Source: Streptomyces spirodelae (GTDB lineage Bacteria > Actinomycetota > Actinomycetes > Streptomycetales > Streptomycetaceae). Taken from it: a stretch of DNA of 64,000 nucleotides. The notes beneath the pieces were generated by a model, which was given only the letters and a program-made list of their open reading frames with translations, searched no databases and was not told the origin of the DNA. The position numbers and the translations under genes were made by a program. This document shows positions 8,114 to 16,208 of the stretch, one piece after another; positions within the stretch are counted from its first letter, which is position 1, and each line of letters begins with the position of its first letter. Where the stretch lies: assembly GCF_017676385.1 (NCBI RefSeq), contig NZ_JAFFZN010000032.1:33394-97393 (forward strand). The letters are read 5' to 3'.

Positions 8114-8716
8114 ATGGACAGCACGCACACGGTCGACCCAGGCGTCGGCCCCCACACCCCGGCCCTGCCCGCCGCCGTCTGGCAGCCCGCACAGCCGCAG
8201 CACCACACCCTGGAACCGGTGGTCACTGCCCCGGCGATGACCCTCTACCAGGTGCCCGTCCCCGACGCCGTCCAGGTCCAGCTCCCCGACGGCCGCACCG
8301 CCTGGGGCCGCCCCGTCGAGCACCGCCTGGACCCGACCCCGGTCGACACCAGCCCGCGCGAGCCGACGCCCGCATGGGCCAAAGCCGTCGGCATGGTCGC
8401 CGGCAGCCTCACCGCCCTCGCTCTGGGCAGCGCCCTCGCGCTGCGCATCGCCGCACCCGCCCTGGAAGGGCTCGTGGACGTCCTGGAAATCGCCTGGAAA
8501 GTCGGCCTCGTGCTGCTCGTGCTGCTCTTCGGAGCCCCGTTCGTCGCCCGCACCCTGTTCGGCCGCGGCGACCACACCGACGCCTCCGCGCACGGCCCGG
8601 CCCAGCCGCAGCCGCTCGTCTTCGCCCCACAGATCGACACCGGAGGCACTCGCCTCCTGGGCCGAAGCGGCGACGTGAACATCCAGGTCGGCGACCGCAA
8701 CCGCAACAAGCAGTAG
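8114..8716 (+). CDS. Membrane protein with two transmembrane helices, 200 aa
   Basis: ATG 8114 is chosen because TTGGAGCGCC lies just upstream; the frame is open further back but without a signal. A hydrophilic, Pro/His-rich N-terminal region (about 1-90) is followed by two hydrophobic helices (about 95-117 and 127-147). A polar tail then ends in a short segment with Asn, Gln and Asp (NIQVGDRNRNKQ). No family assigned. Its position in the transfer region and its topology suggest an accessory membrane component of conjugation. Confidence 0.7.
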   Translation: MDSTHTVDPGVGPHTPALPAAVWQPAQPQHHTLEPVVTAPAMTLYQVPVPDAVQVQLPDGRTAWGRPVEHRLDPTPVDTSPREPTPAWAKAVGMVAGSLTALALGSALALRIAAPALEGLVDVLEIAWKVGLVLLVLLFGAPFVARTLFGRGDHTDASAHGPAQPQPLVFAPQIDTGGTRLLGRSGDVNIQVGDRNRNKQ

Positions 8717-8756
8717 CCCCACCACCCCTCCCCTTCCGCCTCGATCAGGAGCGAGC

Positions 8757-9464
8757 ATGACCACCCCACTCCCTCGGCCCCGTTCCGGCCAGCAGGACGA
8801 CCAGACCACTCAGGCGCCAACCACCGCAGCCACCGGGCCGGGCTGGTTCGGCCGGCGCATCGACGACCTCGACTTCGCCCTCACCCACGGCTGGCGGCCC
8901 GCGGCCGCATGGATCAAAACAGTGACCGTCACCGCAGGGCTGATGGCCGCCTTCTTCGCGCTGCGCTGGCTCGCCTCCACCCTCCTCGGCTGGGCCCACG
9001 CCCTGCCCTGGACCCTCCCCACCGCGCGGGACCACACCGGGCTGCTCGCCACCATCGACCAGCCCGTACACCACTACCTCGCCGCCCACACCGCGCCCCT
9101 GCCCATCACCGCCGCCACCGCCTACAGCACCTGGCAGGCCGTCGGCGTCGTCTCGTTCCTCCTGGGCACCGCCCGCTTCGGCGGAGCACGCCTGACCTGG
9201 ACCGCGTGGGGCGCGGCAACCGTCGCCATGGTGTGGGCAGGCACACCAGAGCCCGGCCGCCCAGTCGCCGCCGGTATCGCCCTCCTGGCCTGGGCCGCCC
9301 CGTCCCTCCTCGCGCTGCGCGGCCTGAGCCTCTCCCCCACCGCCTTCATCCAGGTACACAACCAGGCCCCGCACCCGCCCGAGGTCCGCGCCGAGATCCA
9401 CCTGCCCAAGACCGAACACGCCTACCGGCCGTACACCACGCAGCAGCCGCCCTCCCCGAATTGA
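8757..9464 (+). CDS. Multi-pass membrane protein, 235 aa
   Basis: ATG 8757 follows AGGAGCG. Four hydrophobic segments lie near residues 55-78, 118-136, 142-160 and 164-184, after a polar N-terminus of about 45 residues. The tail is Pro-rich. The 3' two thirds of the gene are duplicated at 10765-11158 as a frameshifted copy. The original gene is intact. Family unknown; the neighbourhood suggests an accessory transfer function. Confidence 0.75.
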   Translation: MTTPLPRPRSGQQDDQTTQAPTTAATGPGWFGRRIDDLDFALTHGWRPAAAWIKTVTVTAGLMAAFFALRWLASTLLGWAHALPWTLPTARDHTGLLATIDQPVHHYLAAHTAPLPITAATAYSTWQAVGVVSFLLGTARFGGARLTWTAWGAATVAMVWAGTPEPGRPVAAGIALLAWAAPSLLALRGLSLSPTAFIQVHNQAPHPPEVRAEIHLPKTEHAYRPYTTQQPPSPN

Positions 9465-9520
9465 CCCGCACCGACGACCAGGCCACGGCCTACCCCGAAC
9501 CCCCTGCCTGCTCCGCGTGA
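9073..9520. repeat. First copy of a duplicated segment flanking the SGNH gene
   Basis: This block (3' part of the membrane gene at 8757 plus the start of a YPEPP-type small reading frame) recurs at 10765-11158, with the YPEPP part near 11330-11372. The matching stretches are about nine-tenths identical by eye. The SGNH hydrolase gene lies between the two copies. Confidence 0.75.
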
Positions 9521-9559
9521 CGGTGTGCCGGGGTGTGCCGGGGCGGGCCAAGGCAGTGG

Positions 9560-10423
9560 CTACGGCTTCACGTGGGGCCGGACGATGTCGGCCAGCGCGG
9601 CCTGGCCCCGGGAGTTGGGGTGGAACGAGTGCACGAGCGGGTTGCTGAACCCGTTGATCCACTCCTCGTCGTCGCAGATGGCGTGGCCGAGGAAGGGACG
9701 TTCGGCCTCCGCGAAGGCGAACCCGTGCTTGGCCGCCTGGATGCGCAGCACGTCGTTGAGGGTGTGCGCGGCGGCGTTCATCACGGGCAGGCTGCTGGCT
9801 CCCAGGCCGTCGGTGACGCAGAGCGTGTTCTCGGGATTGACGAGTTTTGGGTAGCCCACCACGACGACCTTGGTCTTCGTCTTCGACGTCTTGTCCTTGA
9901 TCTTCCGGTACAGACCGTCGAGACGTCCGGGCAGCACGTCGGTGTACTGCTTCTGTATCCACCGGAGGGAGTTGTTGCAGGGCTCGTCGTCCCCGATCGC
10001 GCACTTGATCAGGACGTCGGCGAACCCGAAATCGTTCGCCCCTACCTGCACCGTCACCAGGCGGGTCTTCTTCGACAGGGCCCTCGCCTGCTTCGTACGC
10101 ACCTGGCTGACTGTGGCGCCGCAGTACGCCTGGAAGTTCAGCTCCGCCCCCAGCTCCGCGGCGAGCCGCCTCGGATAGGCCCGCGACGAGTTTGGCACCC
10201 GCTTGCCCGCCGCCCTGTCGATCCAGCAGTTGTGCGACCTCGCGTCCGGCGCCCCCGCGCCGATGCCCGCCGCGACGGAATCCCCCAGCGCGACGTACTT
10301 GAGCGGCGGAGCCGCGGCCGAACTGTCGGCCACGGACGTCCCCGGAAGCACGGCCGCAGCCATCCCTCCGGCCACCAGCGTGGCCCCCAAGCGCCTGACG
10401 AAGCGCTGATTCACCTGCACCAT
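9560..10423 (-). CDS. Secreted SGNH/GDSL hydrolase (lipase or esterase), 287 aa
   Basis: ATG 10423 is preceded by GGAGGGAACG. The N-terminus is a signal peptide: RRLG, a hydrophobic stretch at residues 12-25 and small residues at the likely cleavage site near Ala32. The catalytic Ser is in GDSVAAG (residues 47-53), the block III residue in GAND, and the Asp/His pair is probably in the C-terminal SFHPNSRGQ. The Cys pattern is that of extracellular Streptomyces SGNH esterases, so it should act outside the cell on acyl esters. It runs opposite to its neighbours and is bracketed by duplicated sequence, which suggests it arrived as a separate insertion. Confidence 0.9.
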   Translation of the reverse strand: MVQVNQRFVRRLGATLVAGGMAAAVLPGTSVADSSAAAPPLKYVALGDSVAAGIGAGAPDARSHNCWIDRAAGKRVPNSSRAYPRRLAAELGAELNFQAYCGATVSQVRTKQARALSKKTRLVTVQVGANDFGFADVLIKCAIGDDEPCNNSLRWIQKQYTDVLPGRLDGLYRKIKDKTSKTKTKVVVVGYPKLVNPENTLCVTDGLGASSLPVMNAAAHTLNDVLRIQAAKHGFAFAEAERPFLGHAICDDEEWINGFSNPLVHSFHPNSRGQAALADIVRPHVKP

Positions 10424-10758
10424 TGATCGTTCCCTCCACGCCGACACGAATGTGACGAGCCTTGTGCGGGCCCCGCGTTGTGCGTACGGGCAACACATCG
10501 GCTCACGCATCCGCACCCTGCACGGGACGGCCCCTCCCCACCACAGCTCCGCCGTGTCCCGGACAAGAGCTCGATGTCCTGCCTGGTCAACGCGGGCTCG
10601 GGGCCATGTCCGGGACAGCAGCCCGTTCGCGCCGCGAGGGGGTCACCGCACTAGTGACCTGAATAGGTGTCATTCTTCCTGGCGCGTTGAAGCCCGGTCG
10701 GCGCACTCTTCTGGGGTGGGGCTTGTCGCCTGTGCGGGAGGCCGCCCGTCAGAGTGAG
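10424..10758. other. Non-coding stretch upstream of the SGNH gene with an 11-bp inverted pair
   Basis: No gene seen. TGTCCCGGACA (10555-10565) and its inverted copy TGTCCGGGACA (10607-10617) stand 41 nt apart and could be a paired operator for the SGNH promoter. No clear -10/-35 was identified. Confidence 0.4.
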
Positions 10759-10764
10759 GTGGCC

Positions 10765-11158
10765 TCCTACCTCGCTGCCCACACCGCGACCCTGCCCATC
10801 ACCGCGACCACCGCCTACAGCACCTGGCAGGCCGTCGGCGCCCTCTCGTTCCTCCTGGGCACCGCCCGCTGCGGCGGCGCCCGCCTCCCTGGACCGCCTG
10901 GGGCGCGGCCACCGTCGCCATGGTGTGGGCAGGCACGCCCGAGGCCGGCCGCCGGGTCGCCGCCGGCATCGCACTGCTGGCCTGGGCCGCCCTGTCCGTC
11001 CTCGCACTGCGTGGCCTGAGCCTCTCCCCCGCCGCCTTCATCCAGGTGCACACCGAGGCCCCGCACCCGCCCGAGGTCCGCGCCGAGATCCACCTGCCCA
11101 AGACCGAACCCGCCTCCTACCAGCAGTACAGCCCGCAGCAGCCCCCTCCCCGAACTGA
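10765..11158 (+). pseudogene. Frameshifted partial copy of the membrane gene at 8757
   Basis: From 10765 the translation matches the middle of the 8757-9464 protein (SYLAAHTATLPIT, then STWQAVGALSFLLG). It leaves frame near 10880, where one base is missing relative to the parent, and continues in another frame (MVWAGTPEAGRRVAAG, then LRGLSLSPAAF, then PPEVRAEIHLPK). The N-terminal 100 codons are absent and no ribosome binding site is present. It is a truncated, broken duplicate. Confidence 0.8.
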
Positions 11159-11221
11159 CCGCTGCCTGTCCGGCCCGCGCCCTGCGCGGACCGGGCGGAG
11201 AACGGCCAGCGCACACCCGCC

Positions 11222-11305
11222 CCGGGACGGGCGCTCAACGGTGTCCAAACCAGACCGTCCGCCCCGGAGCCCACCCACCCGTACAAGACGAGAAGGAGGA
11301 CCAGT
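11222..11305 (+). promoter_or_regulatory. Leader module, copy A
   Basis: A segment of about 85 nt beginning CCCCGGGACG and ending in GACGAGAAGGAGGACCAGT just before ATG 11306. Closely similar segments precede the starts at 14639 and 22652. The shared pattern is a CCCCGGGAC start, a second CCCGGG-like arm about 40 nt later, a CCACCC element, AAGACGA and the ribosome binding site, which suggests a conserved structured 5' leader. Confidence 0.6.
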
Positions 11306-11494
11306 ATGACCTCCATCCGGCGCCGCACCAGCGACCCGGTCACGGCCTACCCCGAACCCCCGGCCTGCTCCGCGTGGGGCAAGCGCCCGCAGCCCACCGG
11401 CCGCCGCCCGCTCAGCCCTGCCGAGCAGGACCGCAACCGCGAACAGTTGGCACAGACCGTGCACACACGCCGCAGCCACTCCCGTCGGGCCTGA
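11306..11494 (+). CDS. Small basic YPEPP protein, 62 aa
   Basis: ATG 11306 with AGAAGGAGGA upstream. The protein contains YPEPPACSAWGK, then RRPLSPAEQDRNREQL and a basic tail; no membrane segment. Two other traces of the same reading frame exist: a fragment at about 9477-9520 and the 3' part of the chimera at 14639-14916. Function unknown. The short length and conserved motif suggest a small plasmid protein, possibly nucleic-acid binding because of its Arg content. Confidence 0.6.
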   Translation: MTSIRRRTSDPVTAYPEPPACSAWGKRPQPTGRRPLSPAEQDRNREQLAQTVHTRRSHSRRA

Positions 11495-11702
11495 CCGTGC
11501 GGGGGAGGGACTATGACCCTGCGGGCGAAAACCACGGTGGGATGCCATCGCCGCCCTCCACCACGACAACGAGTGCCTCCGACAAGAGATCGGGGCTACT
11601 GCCGGCTCACCGCTTCGAGCGATCAGGCAGCGCAGACTGATAGACGGCAGACGGGCCAAGCGAGAAGCTGACCTTCCTTCTGACTGAGTATCTGGAGGTC
11701 TC

Positions 11703-12464
11703 GTGGGGGCACCCCCCAAGCCCAGCGCGCGCGCCGCATTCGACGCGAACATTGAAGACGCGGAGATCCTCGTCGACCTTGCCAAGACCTTGGTGAACCA
11801 GCGCCGCTACCGGATGAGGCGCGAGATGAGGGAGCGGCTCGGCGAGGCCCTCTCCGTTCCGAAAAAGCACCGCGAAGACCTTGAGTGTCTGGAGAACGAC
11901 CGTGTCTTCGTGACCTTCAAACCCGGACATGCGGCCTTGCGGGAGAAGCTCGACGAGCCCAACCTGCGACCACTGCTGAGGCAGGCACTCGTCGCGGCCT
12001 GCGCCGCCGTCGAGACCTTCTGCGCAGACCGTGTCATGGAGCGATACACCAAGGCCATCAAGTCAAGCCCACCGCCCAGCGGGCTTCTGGAACTGTCGAT
12101 GACGGTCGGCGACTACCTCACGATCGAAGACCGATACAAGAGGAAATCGTGGGGACTCCGACAGGTTGTTGAACTGGAAATACGGCAGCGCGCCAGTCCC
12201 GCACCAGCTCAGATCGGACAGCTATTCAGCCTGGTCGGCGAGAAGAAGCTCATGACCAGAATCGACAAGCGCCGCAAAGTCCCAACCGGCCAATCGACCA
12301 CCGAACTCGACCGGATCGTGAAGCGACGCAACCTCATCGCCCACACCGGCGATCGCAGTGGAAGAGGGCGGGCCACTATCACAGTCGAAGAGGTCGAGGC
12401 TGACCTCGCGACGATCGTCTCCATCGTCGATGCACTCGATCAGGAGACCAACTCAGAACGCTGA
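11703..12464 (+). CDS. HEPN-like protein, candidate ribonuclease, 253 aa
   Basis: The start is GTG 11703 after a gap of about 200 bp. The notable motif is KRRNLIAHTGDR near residues 207-218. It matches the Rx4-6H signature of HEPN ribonucleases (Arg209, four residues, His214) in the usual position close to the C-terminus. The rest is mainly helical and charged, with no membrane segment. HEPN proteins act in toxin-antitoxin and abortive-infection systems and cut RNA. No antitoxin gene is obvious next to it, so it may be a solitary effector. Base composition is less GC-rich than the neighbours, a hint of separate origin. A hairpin at 12478-12512 follows. Confidence 0.7.
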   Translation: MGAPPKPSARAAFDANIEDAEILVDLAKTLVNQRRYRMRREMRERLGEALSVPKKHREDLECLENDRVFVTFKPGHAALREKLDEPNLRPLLRQALVAACAAVETFCADRVMERYTKAIKSSPPPSGLLELSMTVGDYLTIEDRYKRKSWGLRQVVELEIRQRASPAPAQIGQLFSLVGEKKLMTRIDKRRKVPTGQSTTELDRIVKRRNLIAHTGDRSGRGRATITVEEVEADLATIVSIVDALDQETNSER

Positions 12465-12477
12465 CCCCCTCCCCGCA

Positions 12478-12512
12478 GCCGTCGACTCACCCTCGCAGGT
12501 GAAGTCGACGGC
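12478..12512 (+). terminator. Hairpin after the HEPN gene
   Basis: GCCGTCGACT (12478-12487) pairs with AGTCGACGGC (12503-12512). The stem extends by four more pairs (CACC/GGTG) across one bulged A. It starts 14 nt after the stop. Confidence 0.65.
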
Positions 12513-12640
12513 CGCTTTGCGATGCCTCATGAGACACCTCCACCGCGAAGAACACCGTCACGTCCACATCGTGCCCCGCCAGAAGGGCGACGGCCTGTCC
12601 CTGCCCTGGACCCCGCAGTACGCCACCCAGAACGGAGCCC

Positions 12641-13825
12641 GTGACTACCGTCGACCTCGTCATGGCTCGCGAGCCTCTCCCCTCCCGACCGTCGGTGTTC
12701 CTCGCCGGCCCCACCCCGCGATCCGGGACCGTCCCCTCCTGGCGCCCCACCGCCATCGAGTACCTGGCTGACCAGTGGGACGGCCCCGGACGGCTGACGA
12801 TCCTGGCTCCCGAGTCCTGCGGCGGCGAGCGCGCCGTCCTCGAGGCGCGCCTCGCCCGCCGGAAAATGACGGTGGTCGACGCGACGAACACCGAGGCCGC
12901 CGTGAGGGCCGACCTGATCGCAACCGCCCACCGCCACGGCGTACCCACGGTCGCGCTGGTCGTCCCGACCCCGGCTTCCGTGTGCGTCGAACGCCAGAAA
13001 GGCCGACCCGCGAACCGGCGCGTTCCCGAGCAGACCGTGCGCGCGCAGCACGCCGCCATGGTCGCCGCCTGGTCCGGCCTGCCCGCCAAAGGGTTCGACC
13101 ACGTCGTCGTCGCGGAGAACCTCTACGGCCTGGAAGCGATGCTCAAGCCGCTCAGCGACACCCGGCGGGCGGAACTGGGCTGGGACGGCGGCGAGGGCCT
13201 GGGCGACCTGCTTCTGGTGCGCCGCTCCTTCGCCCCCGAGATCCTGCCGCTGTGGCGCTGGCGCGACGGCTCGCCGCTCACCGACGGCGACCGCGTCGCA
13301 GAGATCCGCCTCGGAGCCGACCGCATCGTCCTCGCTCAGCGCAACGACGTCGATGGGGCGGGCGACATCGGCTTCGACGTCCTGGTGGGCTGTCCGGCCG
13401 ACGACGAATGCGAAGGCCAGGCGTGGGCGCCGGCCTACAACGTGACCGACCTCCTGCGCGCCCTGACCGGCGACCTGATGAACGACCCAGACGTGCGCTG
13501 CACCACCCACGGCGGCGCCGACGACGTCGACCAGGAGGCCGACGATAACGACCTCCAGGACGACGTCCGAGGTTCGCGCCGACCTGGAGGGCCAGTACGC
13601 GGACGCGGTTCACGCGTGAGCCGCGCCGACGACGGGCCGCACCCGCACCCGCTCACCCCGACCGAACTCCCCGACGGCGACGACTGGTTCCACGGCTGCC
13701 CGGACTGCCACCTGCCCATCCAGGGCGGGAGCGCCGGGCTCGCCGCCCACCGCCGCACCGTCCACAACCCTCGCCGCGACTACGGCGACCGCCGCATCCC
13801 CATCACGATCCAGCTCGACTTCTGA
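12641..13825 (+). CDS. Chimeric protein: deoxyribosyltransferase start, kinase remnant, C2H2-like finger, 394 aa
   Basis: GTG 12641 follows ACGGAGCCC. Residues about 17-60 (VFLAGPTPRSG, then SWRPTAIEYL) match the start of nucleoside 2-deoxyribosyltransferase-like proteins. From about residue 60 the sequence changes to the second half of a polynucleotide-kinase-like P-loop protein (KMTVVDATNTEAAVRADL, then CVERQKGRPANRRVPEQ), but the Walker A loop is missing. A middle domain of unknown type follows, then an Asp-rich linker. The tail has CPDC, then HRRTVH, a plausible zinc-binding C2H2 set. The frame is intact throughout, so it may be expressed, but neither enzyme looks complete. It probably arose by fusion of decaying genes. 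Confidence 0.65.
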   Translation: MTTVDLVMAREPLPSRPSVFLAGPTPRSGTVPSWRPTAIEYLADQWDGPGRLTILAPESCGGERAVLEARLARRKMTVVDATNTEAAVRADLIATAHRHGVPTVALVVPTPASVCVERQKGRPANRRVPEQTVRAQHAAMVAAWSGLPAKGFDHVVVAENLYGLEAMLKPLSDTRRAELGWDGGEGLGDLLLVRRSFAPEILPLWRWRDGSPLTDGDRVAEIRLGADRIVLAQRNDVDGAGDIGFDVLVGCPADDECEGQAWAPAYNVTDLLRALTGDLMNDPDVRCTTHGGADDVDQEADDNDLQDDVRGSRRPGGPVRGRGSRVSRADDGPHPHPLTPTELPDGDDWFHGCPDCHLPIQGGSAGLAAHRRTVHNPRRDYGDRRIPITIQLDF

Positions 13826-13839
13826 CAAGGAGGCCCACC

Positions 13840-14145
13840 ATGGCCGTCCAGACCAGGACCGACACCTTCACCGCGCTCCGCAACTGCTTCGCCACCGACC
13901 TCGCCGCCCTCATCGGCGACGAGGCTCCGCGCGGTGTCACCCCGAACGCTTTCATCGACCTGGTCGAAAGGATCCGCGACGTCCTCGGCTCCTCCAGCCT
14001 CAGCAACTGGCAGGACGCCAGCGAGGACCTGGACCGCGCCGTCGGCTACCTCACGGACGCACTGACCAGCACGGACAGCGACCAGGCTTCGCTCCTGGCC
14101 TGGGCGCGGACCCACCTGCGCGACGGCATCGCAACGGCCGGCTGA
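13840..14145 (+). CDS. Small helical protein, 101 aa
   Basis: ATG 13840 with CAAGGAGG (13826-13833) at ideal spacing, 14 nt after the previous stop, so probably co-transcribed with it. The product is acidic and predicted helical (two to three helices), without Cys or membrane segments. It has no recognised motif. It is one of a run of small hypothetical genes typical of Streptomyces plasmids. Confidence 0.7.
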   Translation: MAVQTRTDTFTALRNCFATDLAALIGDEAPRGVTPNAFIDLVERIRDVLGSSSLSNWQDASEDLDRAVGYLTDALTSTDSDQASLLAWARTHLRDGIATAG

Positions 14146-14252
14146 CTCTCACCCCGCGTGAGCGCACTCTGTACCGCCCCGGACCCGCATCTGCCGGGCT
14201 CGGGACGGTCGCAGTGGCTCCTCAACCACGGAAGCGAGAGGAGGTGGACGTC

Positions 14253-14486
14253 ATGCCTCTGCCCTACTTCGAGGTCGACGTCCCGATACACCGCACCGGT
14301 CAGCCCGGCCGGAGCGGCGTGCGCGTCTTCACCGGCCGCGCCGACAGCCGAAGCGCTGCCGTACGGATCGCACACGAGGTCTACGACGCGGCACGCGACG
14401 CGGCGGAGGTCGGACTCGAGATTCCCCACGGGCGCCCGGACGGCTGGGGCGCCTGCGGCTACCGGCCCGGCTGGGAGCTCGACTGA
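14253..14486 (+). CDS. Small protein, 77 aa
   Basis: ATG 14253 is selected because AGGAGG (14239-14244) lies 8 nt upstream; an in-frame ATG at 14214 has no such signal. The sequence begins MPLPYFEVDVPIHRTG and contains a likely beta strand pair followed by a helix (SAAVRIAHEVYDAARDA), as in small alpha/beta DNA-binding or scaffold proteins. It ends in a Gly/Trp/Tyr-rich segment (GWGACGYRPGW). No family assigned. Confidence 0.65.
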   Translation: MPLPYFEVDVPIHRTGQPGRSGVRVFTGRADSRSAAVRIAHEVYDAARDAAEVGLEIPHGRPDGWGACGYRPGWELD

Positions 14487-14552
14487 CCCGCCGCGGCCCT
14501 TGGAGGAGCCCGTACAGCTGGCTCAACTCCAAGACCTACGAGCTGTAGCTCT

Positions 14553-14638
14553 GCCCCGGGACAGGCGTCCAGGCGTGGAAACCGACCGCCTGTCCCGGGC
14601 CTACCCAACCCGTACGAGACGAGAGGGAGATCCCCAGT
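14553..14638 (+). promoter_or_regulatory. Leader module, copy B
   Basis: Second copy of the leader seen at 11222-11305 and 22564-22651. Here the two arms CCCGGGACAGGCG and CGCCTGTCCCGGG form a perfect 13-bp stem, and the segment ends GACGAGAGGGAGATCCCCAGT before ATG 14639. Confidence 0.6.
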
Positions 14639-14916
14639 ATGGACTCCGTCCTGCGCGTGCAGGCCCGAATCGGGCATCGCGCACTCTTACTGACCACCGC
14701 CGCCCTGCCGTTGACCGGCTGGGCGGTCCACGCGGTCGCGCTGCACAAGCAGCTCGCCGCCACCCGGAAGGATCCCTCGCCTACCCCGAGCCGCCCGCTT
14801 CCCCGCTGTGGCACCGACACGGCGCAAAGGCCCGCCCGCTCACGCCCGAACAGCAGCGGCGCAACCGCGAGCTGCTGGACATCGCCCAGCGCAAGCGCCG
14901 CACGACCGCTGCGTAG
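14639..14916 (+). pseudogene. Chimera of a GGDEF-protein N-terminus and a YPEPP-protein C-terminus
   Basis: From ATG 14639 about 45 codons (ALLLTTAALPLTGWAVHAVALH, 22 residues in two halves: ALLLTTAALPL and TGWAVHAVALH) match the membrane-anchor N-terminus of the GGDEF protein at 22652. Near 14775 the sequence switches, in another frame, to the 3' part of the YPEPP protein (LAYPEPPAS, then PLTPEQQRRNRELLDIAQ), which stops at 14916. The catalytic GGDEF domain is missing and the junction is out of frame, so no full-length protein of either parent can be made. The leader and ribosome binding site are intact, and a frame of 101 codons stays open to 14944. Confidence 0.7.
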
Positions 14917-14928
14917 GAGGGCCAGTCG

Positions 14929-15531
14929 ATGTTCACCGACATGAAAGAGGCCCTCGAAACCGAGGCTCTCGAACTCTCCCCGTTCGGCAGCGACCAGAGC
15001 AGCGCTGCCTCCCTGGTGGTCGCCCGGAACGCCCGCGACAAGGACGACCTCGCGGGCCTGCTGGGCGCCCTCGGACTGCCCAGCGCCGAAGACGACCTCG
15101 TGCGCCTACTTCCGCACCTGGCCAGCCCTGACACCCCCACTGGAGATTCCATGACCGCCGTCAACGCCTTCACTGCCACGGCCGCCTCCATGCTCAAGAA
15201 CGGCGACAGCCCCGAGCACGTCCGCAGCACGCTCGGACTGTCGGAGGGCGAACTCGCCGAAGCCGTGAAGCACGCCGACCTCCCCGCAGCCACCACCGCC
15301 CCGATCCAGGACACGGACGACAGTACCGGCACCCCGGAGACGGCCGCCGTGCTGCCCGGCGACACGATGGACGCCGACGGGATCGAGGCCCTGCTCGCGT
15401 GGGCGGAGCACCACCCCGCCGCCAGCATCCGCAACCGGGCCGCCCGCGTCCGCAGCGACCTCACCGAGCTGACGGAACGCCGCGCCACCGACGCCGCCCA
15501 TCGCACCACCACCCTGGCGGAGGCGAACTGA
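14929..15531 (+). CDS. Hypothetical protein, 200 aa
   Basis: ATG 14929 follows AGGAGGGCCAG, which overlaps the end of the upstream broken frame. The product is acidic, Ala-rich and mainly helical. An internal segment (SPEHVRSTLGLSEGELAEAVKHA, read as SPEHVRSTLGL then SEGELAEAV) has the spacing of a helix-turn-helix, so DNA binding is possible. There is no membrane segment. Its stop overlaps the next start by one base (TGATG at 15529-15533), so the two are translationally coupled. Confidence 0.75.
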   Translation: MFTDMKEALETEALELSPFGSDQSSAASLVVARNARDKDDLAGLLGALGLPSAEDDLVRLLPHLASPDTPTGDSMTAVNAFTATAASMLKNGDSPEHVRSTLGLSEGELAEAVKHADLPAATTAPIQDTDDSTGTPETAAVLPGDTMDADGIEALLAWAEHHPAASIRNRAARVRSDLTELTERRATDAAHRTTTLAEAN

Positions 15532-16010
15532 TGGAAACCCAGCACCTCGCCATAGACGGCTACGTCGACGCGATCCCCGCGCCCGGCATCGGATGGGGCA
15601 CCGCCGTCTTCGACCTCATCCACTCCCCCGCCGACGCGGACCGGATCGCACCCGACGCCCCGGACACCGTGTACGCCTGCACCACCGGAGACCCCCGCAT
15701 CGCCGATGTGCTGCTACGCGAGATCCAGCCCGGCGACCTGCTCCGCCTCACCGGCACCGTCACCCGGCCCGAGGACCCCGACGCCCCGGCTCACTTCACC
15801 GTCGACGCCCTGGAGGTCCTCGAGGCCGCCCCGGCCCCCGTGCTCTACGACCTCGTGCTGGAGCGGTACGGGATCTACGTCGTCGTCTTCAACGCCGGCC
15901 ACGACGCCGTGCCGGTGTTCACCGCGTCCGGCCGCTGGGTCGGCGAGGCCGCCAGCCCCGACGCGATCGGCACCCTGATCGACGACTTCGAGAACGGCGG
16001 CCCGCGATGA
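15531..16010 (+). CDS. Beta-rich protein, possible OB-fold, 159 aa
   Basis: ATG 15531 overlaps the previous stop; GGAGGCG lies upstream. The first 100 residues alternate short hydrophobic strands (VDGYVDAIP, ADVLLREIQPGDLLRLTGTV, TVDALEVLE). The motif 'GDLLRLTG(T)V' followed by a strand pair is common in OB-fold nucleic-acid-binding proteins. The second half has two more strands and an acidic helix. The assignment to OB-fold is an inference from pattern only. It is coupled to a downstream small gene through ATGA at 16007. Confidence 0.7.
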   Translation: METQHLAIDGYVDAIPAPGIGWGTAVFDLIHSPADADRIAPDAPDTVYACTTGDPRIADVLLREIQPGDLLRLTGTVTRPEDPDAPAHFTVDALEVLEAAPAPVLYDLVLERYGIYVVVFNAGHDAVPVFTASGRWVGEAASPDAIGTLIDDFENGGPR

Positions 16011-16186
16011 CGACCGCCGCCCCCGCACAGCGCACCCTCCTCGAACGGTCCCCCGCCGGCCACTCCTGCGGCTCCTGACCCGCCGACGAATACGCCGCTG
16101 CCCAGCGCGCCCAGGACACCGACGCCCGGGTCGTCATGGACCTCGGCAGCGGCCAGTTCCTCGTAGTCACCGACACCACCTACTAG
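16007..16186 (+). pseudogene. Small protein gene interrupted by one in-frame TGA
   Basis: The frame starts at ATG 16007 (ATGA overlap with the previous stop) and would give 59 residues. A TGA at 16076-16078 stops it after 23 codons; the same frame then runs cleanly to TAG 16184-16186. The halves read ERSPAGHSCGS and PADEYAAAQRAQDTDARVVM, and together they look like one small conserved actinomycete protein in which the stop replaces a residue, probably Trp (TGG to TGA). Alternatives are a sequencing error or read-through. Confidence 0.6.
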
Positions 16187-16208
16187 CCCACCCGACCGAG
16201 AGGTGCAC

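Noticed and set aside
8745..10496. A 583-codon minus-strand frame overlapping the SGNH gene and the membrane gene
   Set aside because: It conflicts with the clearly coding SGNH frame (signal peptide, GDS and HPN motifs) and the plus-strand membrane gene; product looks random.
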